Assembly (NCBI GenBank): GCA_965250025.1 | Contig: OZ252283.1 | Coordinates: 434,001-498,000, forward strand | Direction of reading: 5' to 3' | Source: CBDDLD01 sp965250025 | GTDB lineage: Bacteria; Bacteroidota; Bacteroidia; Flavobacteriales; Flavobacteriaceae | DNA: 64,000 bases | Part shown: piece after piece, positions 48,765-56,388 of the stretch | How positions within the stretch are numbered: the first letter of the stretch is position 1 | Layout of the letters: each line of letters begins with the position of its first letter | Notes under the pieces: model-generated | Told to the model about the DNA's origin: nothing | The model's input: the letters and a program-made list of their open reading frames with translations, nothing else | Database searches by the model: none | Program-made: the position numbers and the translations under genes

Positions 48765-50963
48765 ATGACTATTTCTATATGGAGATATAGTCATCTTATT
48801 CTAGCGTTGTCATCGGCCATTTTTGTGTTCGTAGCTTCTGTTACTGGCGCTATATTGGCATTTGAACCGATTTCTAATCAGCTATACGATTACCAGGTAC
48901 AAGATGCCCAAAAACTTTCTGTTGCTGAAACATTAGTTGCATTAGAACAGGAGTATGATGAGGTCGTGAGCATTGAAGTCGATGAGAATGGTTTCGTCAA
49001 AGCATCGGTTGTTACAAAATCTGGTAAGGCAAAAACGTTTTATGTAGACCCTTTTACGGGTAAGAAATTGGGAGATCTTATTCAAAAGGCACCGCTATTT
49101 GAATTTGCAACAAACCTTCATCGGTCACTGTTTTTAAAATCCACAGGTCGTTTTATCATTGGATTTGTATCGTTGTTACTATGTCTTATAGCCATTACAG
49201 GAATGCAGCTGATAGCCAAACGTCAGGGTGGTATTAAGCGTTGGTTTTCAAAAGTGATTAATGAAAATTTTGAGCAATATTATCATGTTGTTCTTGGACG
49301 TTATGCACTATTACCAATACTGATTATTACTGTAACCGGGGTGTTCTTGTCTCTAGAGCGATTTTCAGTGCTACCTGATGCCGATTTACAACACGAAGTT
49401 TTGGTAATGGACCCGATCGAAAAGTCAATTTCTATTGACCAATTTGAGGTGTTTAAAACCACAACTTTAAATGAAGTTGAACGTCTGGAATTTCCGTTTT
49501 CTGACGATGAAGAGGATTACTTTATTTTAAAACTGGTTGACCGGGAACTTTGGATACATCAATATACGGGTAGTATTATAAGTAAAGCTGAGGTGCCTAT
49601 ATTATCAATGCTTTTGAGATGGAGTATTGTGTTGCATACTGGTCATGGTACTATGGTATGGGCACTGGTGTTGTTACTATCCTGTATTGGGATACTGTTC
49701 TTTATGTACTCGGGGTTTGCAATGACATTAAATCGTCGTAAAAGCAGTAAAAAACTTAAAAATGTATACACTGAAGATGAAGCAGAATACATTCTGTTAT
49801 ATGGTTCGGAAACTGGAAGCACTTATAGTTTTGCCAAGCAGTTTTATGAGGCGCTGATTGAAAAAAAACAGAAAGTATATATGGATGATTTAAATAATTA
49901 CACCTTATATCAAAACGCCAAACAATTAATTGTTTTTACAGCAACTTATGGAGAAGGGGAATCACCCACAAATGCTAAACGTTTTGAAGTGCATCTGAAA
50001 AATGTTAAACAAGATCATGATATCAATTATGCAGTTCTGGGGTTTGGGTCTTTAATGTATCCGGATTACTGTAAGTATGCTATCGACGTTGAGGCTTTAT
50101 TAAGTAAGGCTCATAATTTCACCTCTATTTTACCCTTGTTTAAAATTAATAATCAATCCGCTGAAGCATTTAAAGACTGGGTTAATCAATGGCGAGATGC
50201 TACACAAATAGATGTCAAGGTTAAGCTGCCAAGACCAAAGGTAAATTTCAAAAGCCTGAAGCCATTTGATGTGATTAATACCACAGCGGTCAATATAGAT
50301 AACACTTTCGTGATTCGGCTTCAGCCAAAACGTAAAGTCAAATTCACTTCCGGAGATTTGCTTGCAATTTACCCTGAAGCAGATGGTATTGAACGTTTAT
50401 ATTCTATTGCCAAAATAAAGAACGACATTGTACTTAGTGTCAAAAAGCACGACTTAGGGGTGTGTTCTAAATACTTAAGTACTCTTAAACCAAATGATAT
50501 GATTAAAGCCAAAATAAAACGTAATCCAAACTTTCATTTTCCAAGACATGCAAAGGAAGTTATTATGATATCTAATGGTACCGGAATAGCACCCTTTCTG
50601 GGAATGATAAATGATAACACACATAATGTGAAAACGCATTTGTTTTGGGGAGGCCGCGCTCAAGAGTCTTTAGTATTGTATTCAAAGATTATCGATATAG
50701 CTTTTGAAAGTAAGAAGCTATCGAGTTTTCATATTGCATATTCTCAAGAACAGGAGGATAAAGTATACGTTCAGGATTTGATATCAGAACATGCGACGTT
50801 GGTTGCTGAAGTCCTTAGTAATGATGGTGTTATTATGATATGTGGTGCCATTGCCATGCAAAACAGGGTGTTAGAGATTGTTGAACGTATAACACTGTCA
50901 GTACTTAATGAACCTTTGAGCACTTTTGAGAATAATGAACAAATTAAAATGGATTGCTATTAA
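48765..50963 (+). CDS. PepSY-flavodoxin-FAD reductase (membrane ferric reductase type)
   Basis: The 732-residue protein has PepSY-like membrane segments at about 10-33, 125-150, 180-205 and 290-325, with PepSY motifs between them (VVTKSGKAKTFYVDPFTGKKLGDL). After the last helix comes a flavodoxin domain (about 343-480, LLYGSETGSTYSFAKQFYEAL) and then a sulfite-reductase-type FAD/NADP part (about 500-732, with GTGIAPFLGMIND and MICGAIAMQNRVLEIVE). This layout should pass electrons from cytoplasmic NAD(P)H through flavins to the membrane and periplasm. A role in reducing iron or heme for uptake fits the operon, but the acceptor is inferred. Confidence 0.88.
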   Translation: MTISIWRYSHLILALSSAIFVFVASVTGAILAFEPISNQLYDYQVQDAQKLSVAETLVALEQEYDEVVSIEVDENGFVKASVVTKSGKAKTFYVDPFTGKKLGDLIQKAPLFEFATNLHRSLFLKSTGRFIIGFVSLLLCLIAITGMQLIAKRQGGIKRWFSKVINENFEQYYHVVLGRYALLPILIITVTGVFLSLERFSVLPDADLQHEVLVMDPIEKSISIDQFEVFKTTTLNEVERLEFPFSDDEEDYFILKLVDRELWIHQYTGSIISKAEVPILSMLLRWSIVLHTGHGTMVWALVLLLSCIGILFFMYSGFAMTLNRRKSSKKLKNVYTEDEAEYILLYGSETGSTYSFAKQFYEALIEKKQKVYMDDLNNYTLYQNAKQLIVFTATYGEGESPTNAKRFEVHLKNVKQDHDINYAVLGFGSLMYPDYCKYAIDVEALLSKAHNFTSILPLFKINNQSAEAFKDWVNQWRDATQIDVKVKLPRPKVNFKSLKPFDVINTTAVNIDNTFVIRLQPKRKVKFTSGDLLAIYPEADGIERLYSIAKIKNDIVLSVKKHDLGVCSKYLSTLKPNDMIKAKIKRNPNFHFPRHAKEVIMISNGTGIAPFLGMINDNTHNVKTHLFWGGRAQESLVLYSKIIDIAFESKKLSSFHIAYSQEQEDKVYVQDLISEHATLVAEVLSNDGVIMICGAIAMQNRVLEIVERITLSVLNEPLSTFENNEQIKMDCY

Positions 50964-50974
50964 ATTAAAAAACA

Positions 50975-51328
50975 ATGTGTCACAATATAAAACTTTTATC
51001 AAGGACAAAAAGTGGAGAGTTATCTTTCTGTAAGGCGTGCAACGTATTTCATCTGGTTTTTAATAACCTGTTTTTTGAGTTAAATGTTAAGGAGTTTAAC
51101 CGGTTGAGATCGTACATCTATACTATTAAGGTAGACTATTGGGAACATAAATATGCATGCCCCAAAATAAGACGTAAAATCCCTTTGCCATCTATGCAAG
51201 ACAACCTTATTATAATGTTTAACAGAAAAGAGATAAAAGAACTTAGACTATTGCTTTCTGCGAACCCTGTAGGAATTGATAATTTGTTGAGTGTGGACGA
51301 TATAGATTATGCTATGATTATCAATTAA
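50975..51328 (+). CDS. DUF6686-like small protein
   Basis: The 117-residue protein begins MCHNIKLLSRTKSGELSFCKACNVFHLVFNNLFFELN, with a CxxC-type pair (FCKAC) and another cysteine at residue 2. The spacing and NLFFEL sequence match the DUF6686 family as I remember it. No signal peptide, so cytoplasmic. Metal binding by the cysteines is possible. It is last in the plus-strand iron operon, 11 bp after the reductase. Confidence 0.7.
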   Translation: MCHNIKLLSRTKSGELSFCKACNVFHLVFNNLFFELNVKEFNRLRSYIYTIKVDYWEHKYACPKIRRKIPLPSMQDNLIIMFNRKEIKELRLLLSANPVGIDNLLSVDDIDYAMIIN

Positions 51329-51390
51329 TTTGAGTTCGGCGTAATGTTAAGTCATAATTTTGTTTTTAATGTGTTGAAATATAATGAATT

Positions 51391-51471
51391 GTCATGTCGA
51401 TAGAGCGAAGAATGAGCGGTGAGATATCTCACTTGTTATGAGATTCCTTCTCTTTCCTCGCTCGGAATGAC
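51391..51471. repeat. Intergenic palindromic repeat (Bacteroidota REP-like)
   Basis: An 81-bp imperfect palindrome: GTCATGTCGATAGAGCGAAGAATGAG at the left pairs with TTCCTCGCTCGGAATGAC at the right, and GAGATATCTCACTTG-TTATGAGAT lies in the centre. Sequences of this form (GTCATTCCGAGCGAAG-GAATCTCATAACAAGTGAGAT-like) are scattered between genes in many flavobacterial genomes. It could give a transcript-end hairpin for the iron operon. Other copies would have to be sought outside this window. Confidence 0.7.
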
Positions 51472-51570
51472 TACATTTTTCGTGGTTTTTTCGCAAACTA
51501 TTAATATTGAGTGTTTTAGTTGCCGATCTAACATCAATTAGAAAGATGTGGGCGATTATCTTTAAAAGCA

Positions 51571-51603
51571 AAAAACCATTAGTGCAAACTAATGGTTTTT
51601 TTA
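51571..51603. terminator. Bidirectional terminator
   Basis: AAAAACCATTAGT (51571-51583) pairs with ACTAATGGTTTTT, loop GCAA, with runs of A and T on the two sides. It separates the iron operon and REP-like element from the minus-strand carbonic anhydrase gene. Confidence 0.9.
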
Positions 51604-51621
51604 TTTTAAAAAGGTATTGTC

Positions 51622-52254
51622 TTAAAACTCATAGAAGTCAACTTTACCGGTTTTTATATTATACATGCCTCCAATAAGTTTTATTTCCTCGGAGTCTTCC
51701 ATTTCTGCCAAAACAGGACTCAGTTTTCTGATGTTTTGAATAGACAATTCTACATTCTTTAGTGCAACAGTATCCACAAATTCAAGGTTCTTTGAGTTTC
51801 TCATGTTTTCATCCTTGGGCTCGCTAACCGCATCTACAGCAGGCTCAATTTTATTGATTAACCAAGTTAGGTTACCTAGTCTGGCATGATCACAAGCACC
51901 TTTCACAGCACCACAACTGGTATGCCCTAAAACCACTATAACTTTAGTGCCTGCAAGCTTACAAGCAAATTCCATACTGCCTAGAATATCCTGATTAATA
52001 AAATTACCAGCAATTCTAACACTGAATATATCACCAATTCCCTGATCAAATATAAGCTCAGATGAGACTCTGGAATCAATGCAACTCAAAATTGTGGCAA
52101 AGGGGTATTGCCCGGTACTGGTATCATTTACTTGCTCCAAAAGATCACGTTCAGCTTTCTGGTTATTTACGAATCTTTGGTTGCCTTCTTTCAAGAGTGC
52201 AATAGACGCCTCAGGAGTCATTGCATCTTGCATTTCTTTTGTTTGTGCTTTCAT
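51622..52254 (-). CDS. Beta-class carbonic anhydrase
   Basis: The 210-residue protein has the beta-CA zinc and catalytic motifs: CIDSRVSSELIF (Cys and the Asp-Arg dyad, about 58-69) and VLGHTSCGAVKGACD (His and Cys ligands, about 109-123). It interconverts CO2 and bicarbonate, probably in the cytoplasm because no signal peptide is present. It is followed upstream on the same strand by a Usp protein and a SulP transporter, suggesting a bicarbonate supply unit (inference). Confidence 0.94.
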   Translation of the reverse strand: MKAQTKEMQDAMTPEASIALLKEGNQRFVNNQKAERDLLEQVNDTSTGQYPFATILSCIDSRVSSELIFDQGIGDIFSVRIAGNFINQDILGSMEFACKLAGTKVIVVLGHTSCGAVKGACDHARLGNLTWLINKIEPAVDAVSEPKDENMRNSKNLEFVDTVALKNVELSIQNIRKLSPVLAEMEDSEEIKLIGGMYNIKTGKVDFYEF

Positions 52255-52313
52255 TATGTTGTGCTTTTCTTTATTGTAGTTGTTGTTTTAAAATTAAATA
52301 TTATTGTTGAAAC

Positions 52314-53117
52314 TTAATTACCTAAAACCAAAATGGGAACATTTAACCGGTTCATCATTACGTGAAAATCTGGTGTAATGACTTTTTTCAAGCCTTTTTT
52401 AAAGGCATTAGCTTTTTTAACACACAGCAGACTTATGTTGTTTTTATGAATATAATTAGAAACACGTCTTACAGTATTACTGTTATTTTCAAAAACATAT
52501 TCAATAGTAGTATGATCTTTCTTGTCAGGAGTTTTATAAGTGTCATTCACTATATTGAATGACTTTAAAGGCGATTGACTTTTTTGAAAGAGTGTTTTTG
52601 CCAAAGCAGTATTAAGAATTTCTTTTGAACTGTTTAAAATACCTAAGGCTAGCTGTTGTTCCATATTCTGGTACTGCGCATTACCGGTAATGAAAATCAT
52701 CCCTTTATGTTGTTTAAAAATAAACGGCGTAATACCATCACCTAAGAAATCCATCAGCTTTTTTCTCTTTTTACCTAATACTACAATATCAGGTTCCTGA
52801 GCGTCTAGATAGTTTTTCATTTCTTTTTTTACGTTACCAAACGAGAGACTATAGCCAATAGGGGTATTTTCAGATATTGAGATATCTTTGATTATAGTTT
52901 TTAGTTGTTGCTTGGCTTTACCATAAGCTTCGTCCATAGCACGTAAAGACGACATTTGATTCTCATAACTCATGATGTCTTTAGAAGACCTTGTATGGAA
53001 TACGTGAACTTTCCCGTCAATTAATTTTGCCAGATTAATGGCACTTTTTATCGTTGATTTAGCAGTCTCAGAAAGGTCTGTAAATACTGCTATTTTATAT
53101 GATTTTGTTGTTTTCAT
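52314..53117 (-). CDS. Universal stress protein (UspA-like)
   Basis: The 267-residue protein has the Usp opening KIAVFTDLSETAKSTIKSAINLAKLIDGKVHVFHTRS (about 8-44) and the core motif DIVVLGKKRKK (about 104-114). The first half is a Usp domain, while the second half (TNTALAKTLFQKSQSPLKSFNIV) looks like a degenerate second domain with KKANAFKKGLKKVITPDFHVMMNRLNVPILVLG at the end. It is 10 bp upstream-adjacent to the SulP gene in transcription order, so it may bind ATP and affect transport or stress response. Confidence 0.85.
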   Translation of the reverse strand: MKTTKSYKIAVFTDLSETAKSTIKSAINLAKLIDGKVHVFHTRSSKDIMSYENQMSSLRAMDEAYGKAKQQLKTIIKDISISENTPIGYSLSFGNVKKEMKNYLDAQEPDIVVLGKKRKKLMDFLGDGITPFIFKQHKGMIFITGNAQYQNMEQQLALGILNSSKEILNTALAKTLFQKSQSPLKSFNIVNDTYKTPDKKDHTTIEYVFENNSNTVRRVSNYIHKNNISLLCVKKANAFKKGLKKVITPDFHVMMNRLNVPILVLGN

Positions 53118-53127
53118 AATGCGAGTT

Positions 53128-54693
53128 TTAAACAGATTTTGGTCTCAATTTGAAAAATTCAATAAAACTGTCTGGGTTTTCTACTGTACCACGTTGCGAA
53201 ATGAGTTTAATATCAATATTTCTTTTGCGTGCTTTTTCTGAAAAGTCTTCAAGGATTTCTATGATATCATTGTCTAAATAGCGAGTTCTTGAGACATCTA
53301 ACTCTAAGAACGTATCTCTTGGAAGGCTATCCAATTCATTTAATATGGCCCCTTTATTAAAGAAAGTAACTTCCTCTGCTAAGGTCATTTTTATTTTGTG
53401 TTTACCGTTGCTTTTATCCTCGATATGTAGGAAGTGTGAGTTTTGAAAGCTTTTATAGAGGACGACGATAATACCTACGGCCAATCCCAGGCCAATCCCC
53501 CATAAAAGGTCTTTAAATACGATAACAGATACAGTAACCATAAAAGGAAGCCATTGCTGCCATCCACCTTTGAACATGGCTTTGAATGTAGAAGGCTTGG
53601 CCAATTTATAGCCTACCAGTAAAAGTACTGCAGCTAGAACGGATAATGGAATTTTATTAAGCAATACAGGGATTAACATTACGGAGATCAATAAAAAGAA
53701 ACCGTGGATGACTGCAGAAGCTTTGGTTTTACCACCAGACTGAATATTAGCAGAACTTCTTACAATAACCTGTGTAATGGGCAAGCCTCCGATTAAACCA
53801 GATAACATATTTCCTGTACCCTGAGCAATCAGTTCGCGATTGGTTGGCGTAACACGTTTTAGAGGGTCTAGTTTATCTGTAGCTTCAACACACAATAGCG
53901 TTTCTAAGCTTGCTACCAGAGCAATTACAAATGCAGTAACCCATATGTCCTGTTGAGTTATAACATTCCAGTTAGGGAAGGTAAAAACACTAAGAAAATC
54001 TGAAGCACTTTCCGGAACAGGAACATTTACTAAACTTTTCGGATCAATACCAAATGTACCTGAATTGCCAAAACTTACAAAGAAAATAATACCAACGATT
54101 ACAGCAACCAAAGGCCCTTGTATGAGTTTAAATATTTTAGATTTCTTAGAAAGCACTTTTTCCCATAAAATTAAAATGCCAAGACCTAAAATAGCTACTA
54201 TAGTACTTCCCCAACTAATATCTAAAAATGAGTTATATATTTGAGTGTAAGTACCCTCACCTTCGCCGGCAACATAGCCAAAGAAGTATGGAATTTGCTT
54301 TAATATGATAATGATACCGATACCTGTAAGCATGCCTTTAATCACCGAAGATGGAAAGTAATACCCAATAATACCGAGTTTAACCACACCAAAGATGATT
54401 TGAATGAGACCTCCTAGCACAACAGCAACCAGGAAATTCTCAAATCCTCCAAGTGCTGTGATAGCAGTCAAAACAATAACAGCCAAGCCTGCTGCCGGGC
54501 CACTAACACCTACTTGAGAACCACTAACGCTACCGACAACAATACCGCCTACGATACCAGCAATAAGGCCAGAAAATAATGGTGCACCACTAGCTAACGC
54601 AATACCCAGACATAATGGTAATGCTACAAAGAACACCACAATACTAGCAGGAATATCGGATTTAAAATTTTTAAAGGGATTAGAACTATTCAT
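53128..54693 (-). CDS. SulP-family inorganic anion transporter
   Basis: The 521-residue protein has about 12-14 membrane segments beginning SDIPASIVVFFVALPLCLGIALASGAPLFSGLIAGIVGG, the SulP signature, and TNRELIAQGTGNMLSGLIGGLPITQVIVRSSAN in the middle. A STAS domain follows at about 425-521 (LEEVTFFNKGAILNELDSLPRDTFLELDVSRTRYLDNDIIEIL). SulP proteins move sulfate, bicarbonate or other anions; BicA is a bicarbonate transporter of the same family. Co-transcription with a carbonic anhydrase favours bicarbonate here, but that is inference. Confidence 0.92.
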   Translation of the reverse strand: MNSSNPFKNFKSDIPASIVVFFVALPLCLGIALASGAPLFSGLIAGIVGGIVVGSVSGSQVGVSGPAAGLAVIVLTAITALGGFENFLVAVVLGGLIQIIFGVVKLGIIGYYFPSSVIKGMLTGIGIIIILKQIPYFFGYVAGEGEGTYTQIYNSFLDISWGSTIVAILGLGILILWEKVLSKKSKIFKLIQGPLVAVIVGIIFFVSFGNSGTFGIDPKSLVNVPVPESASDFLSVFTFPNWNVITQQDIWVTAFVIALVASLETLLCVEATDKLDPLKRVTPTNRELIAQGTGNMLSGLIGGLPITQVIVRSSANIQSGGKTKASAVIHGFFLLISVMLIPVLLNKIPLSVLAAVLLLVGYKLAKPSTFKAMFKGGWQQWLPFMVTVSVIVFKDLLWGIGLGLAVGIIVVLYKSFQNSHFLHIEDKSNGKHKIKMTLAEEVTFFNKGAILNELDSLPRDTFLELDVSRTRYLDNDIIEILEDFSEKARKRNIDIKLISQRGTVENPDSFIEFFKLRPKSV

Positions 54694-54773
54694 AATGATT
54701 TTATTTTGATTGGTACAATGAATTGTGAACCAAACGAGTTTTTAATGTATTTGAACGATTGATAATGTGTGCT

Positions 54774-54794
54774 AAGGTCTGTTGTGAGGACCTT
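54774..54794 (-). other. Weak hairpin between the TetR operon and the SulP operon
   Basis: AAGGTC pairs with GACCTT around a 9-nt loop 15 bp after the stop codon of the small acidic gene. There is no T-tract on the minus strand, so it may end the TetR transcript only inefficiently. Confidence 0.3.
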
Positions 54795-54808
54795 TTAAAA
54801 CGAAAGTA

Positions 54809-55138
54809 TTATACGATCTCCGGAGGGGGAATAAGAATTTCAATATCGTAAGACAGAACATGAAGTGTTTTGAATGTGCTTAGTATTTGGTTCAGATCTG
54901 TATTGATATTATAATTTGTCTGTACGATTTGTAATTCTATTTTCTCGTCTTTACTGTCTTCTTCGCTTTTGTCTTCACTGTCTGTTTCTTTTTCATTGTC
55001 CAGATCCGTAAGCTCAATAGAATAATCATCAAAAAGTATTAGAGTATTAAATACTGGTTTTAATGCCAGAGAAAAGATAACTAAGACAAAGAATATTAGC
55101 CTGACACAATATATAGTATTTATAGAATTCTTCTTCAT
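54809..55138 (-). CDS. Small acidic membrane-anchored protein, unknown function
   Basis: The 109-residue protein has one N-terminal membrane segment (VRLIFFVLVIFSLALKPVFNTLILF), a very acidic middle (NEKETDSEDKSEEDSKDEKIEL) and a C-terminus with SYDIEILIPPPEIV. The PPPE ending occurs in a group of short flavobacterial proteins that I cannot name. Its start directly follows the TetR stop (TAG ATG), so it is translated with the regulator. Role unknown; it may be a target or partner of the TetR protein. Confidence 0.65.
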   Translation of the reverse strand: MKKNSINTIYCVRLIFFVLVIFSLALKPVFNTLILFDDYSIELTDLDNEKETDSEDKSEEDSKDEKIELQIVQTNYNINTDLNQILSTFKTLHVLSYDIEILIPPPEIV

Positions 55139-55807
55139 CTATTGAATGGCTTTAAAAACTAAAGTGGTATAAAAGTTAACAACAGTATCTTTTCCTTTTT
55201 TTACATCAGTAAGTGACGGTAAATGTTCTGAGAAATAACGCTGTTGGTGAGCGCCCTCTATAATTGTTGAAATAAGCATATGTGGAAATTCATAACTTTT
55301 GTTGATTTCCAAAACAATATCACTAACACGTTGCACTACTCTTTTATAGGTTTTGAAATACCCTTTTTCATTTTCCTTGTCTACATCTTTAGTATGATAA
55401 GCTTTGGACGATTCTGCAATGATAATACGACCTAAAACAACTTCATTAATATAGGAGAATGCGTTATCTACGTCAATCTTGCGAGTTAATATATTGATGG
55501 CCGATTCTAAACGTTCTTTTGGACATTCAATATTGTTGGTGGCAAACACAAGTTGGTATTCCATCCAGCTCCAATACCAGCAAATAAGATACACCAGCAA
55601 TTGGTGTTTACTTTCAAAATACCGATATATAGAACTTTCGTTAGAGCCTATTTCTAAGCCAAGCTTTTTGAATGTAAAAGATTCAAAACCTAAAGCATCG
55701 ATCATTTCTATACTGTGAGACACTATGTTACGCCCCAATTCTGAAGAATCAGGATTCTTGGTATATAGCCGCTCATCTATCTTAATATGTATAGGAAGGT
55801 GCTTCAT
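55139..55807 (-). CDS. TetR-family transcriptional regulator
   Basis: The 222-residue protein has the TetR helix-turn-helix in about residues 26-70 (IVSHSIEMIDALGFESFTFKKLGLEIGSNESSIYRYFESKHQLLVYLI), in which FTFKKLGLEIGSNESSIYRYF is the DNA-recognition part. The C-terminal ligand domain has no named family. The candidate operator at 55836 and a probable promoter with TATATTTA about 5 bp before the start suggest autoregulation with little or no leader. The protein is coded with a small acidic membrane protein. Confidence 0.9.
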   Translation of the reverse strand: MKHLPIHIKIDERLYTKNPDSSELGRNIVSHSIEMIDALGFESFTFKKLGLEIGSNESSIYRYFESKHQLLVYLICWYWSWMEYQLVFATNNIECPKERLESAINILTRKIDVDNAFSYINEVVLGRIIIAESSKAYHTKDVDKENEKGYFKTYKRVVQRVSDIVLEINKSYEFPHMLISTIIEGAHQQRYFSEHLPSLTDVKKGKDTVVNFYTTLVFKAIQ

Positions 55808-55835
55808 AGGTTAAATATACTAATTTAAAAGTAAT

Positions 55836-55854
55836 ACTATCAATATTTGATAGT
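55836..55854. promoter_or_regulatory. Candidate TetR operator
   Basis: ACTATCAA-TAT-TTGATAGT is a perfect 19-bp palindrome located 29 bp upstream of the tetR start and overlapping its likely -33 region on the minus strand. This is the size and position expected of an autorepressor site. Confidence 0.7.
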
Positions 55855-55905
55855 TTAACTTATTTTTAACGAGCGATACATTTTAGGATTTTGTGGGCTA
55901 TTGAG

Positions 55906-55936
55906 TTGCTTAGAAAAGCACTAATAATTACATTTG
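55906..55936 (+). promoter_or_regulatory. Promoter of tRNA-Val(GAC)
   Basis: TTG at 55906-55908, a 20-nt spacer and TACATTTG at 55929-55936 match the consensus. The tRNA begins 12 nt downstream. Confidence 0.8.
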
Positions 55937-55947
55937 CGAACAGAGAA

Positions 55948-56022
55948 GGGTCATTAACTCAGTTGGTTTAGAGTGTTACCTTGACAGGGTAGAAGTCACT
56001 GGTTCGAATCCAGTATGACCCA
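55948..56022 (+). tRNA. tRNA-Val (anticodon GAC)
   Basis: A 75-nt cloverleaf: acceptor GGGTCAT/ATGACCC, anticodon stem TTACC/GGTAG around TTGACAG (anticodon GAC), T-arm CTGG TTCGAAT CCAG, discriminator A. CCA is not encoded. It is the second tRNA-Val in the window and has an element like that after tRNA-Val(TAC). Confidence 0.95.
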
Positions 56023-56033
56023 CATCAAGCAGT

Positions 56034-56057
56034 ATCCCGATACCGTACGGTATCGGG
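56034..56057 (+). terminator. Hairpin after tRNA-Val(GAC)
   Basis: ATCCCGATACC pairs with GGTATCGGGAT around GTAC. It corresponds to the hairpin after tRNA-Val(TAC), differing by compensated changes in the inner pairs. The following T-tract is interrupted (ATGTTGTTTTT). Confidence 0.72.
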
Positions 56058-56111
56058 ATATGTTGTTTTTAGAGCAAAGAGTTTACACTTTTGCTTATAA
56101 AACAACATATC

Positions 56112-56165
56112 CCATTTAGCGAAGCTAAAAAGGGATACTATTTGCAGGAGCGTGTCTGTTCTGGA
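56112..56165 (+). repeat. 54-bp direct repeat, copy 1
   Basis: It begins CCATTTAGCGAAGCTAAAAA, includes GGGATACTATTTGCAG and ends TCTGGA. Copy 2 at 56214-56267 differs at only three positions. The copies are 102 bp apart start to start. Confidence 0.88.
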
Positions 56166-56213
56166 TCACGCTAGTAATCCGAAACTATTTTCATGCTTCT
56201 TCTTTGAGGTAAT

Positions 56214-56267
56214 CCATTTAGCGAAGCTAAAAAGGGATACTATTTGCAGAAGTGTGTCTGTTTTGGA
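56214..56267 (+). repeat. 54-bp direct repeat, copy 2
   Basis: It matches copy 1 at 56112-56165 with three substitutions (all transitions, in the last third). It contains the same TTTAGC-GAA-GCTAAA hairpin. The remaining bases to the murF stop at 56389 show no gene or other structure that I can support. Confidence 0.88.
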
Positions 56268-56388
56268 CGATCGCAGATAATCCTTTTTCAGATGAGGAGT
56301 CATTGCGAGAAAAACAAAATAGAATGATGTTTTTTGTGGCCATCTTTCCCATGACATAAAGATAGGTATTAAAAAGCCTTTCGGGTTC

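Larger units (their letters stand above)
56023..56165 (+). repeat. tRNA-linked composite element B
   Basis: Three overlapping hairpins can form: ATCCCGATACC/GGTATCGGGAT; GGGATATGTTGTTTT with AAAACAACATATCCC (15 bp, 56052 onward); and ATCCC-ATTTAGC-GAA-GCTAAA-AAGGGAT. They share strands, so only some can form together. The motif ATTTGCAG follows, as in element A. No gene is visible. Confidence 0.6.

Noticed and set aside
56166..56357. 63-codon open frame on the minus strand between tRNA-Val(GAC) and murF
   Set aside because: It runs across the second 54-bp direct repeat and has no signal or domain; the repeat explains the sequence.
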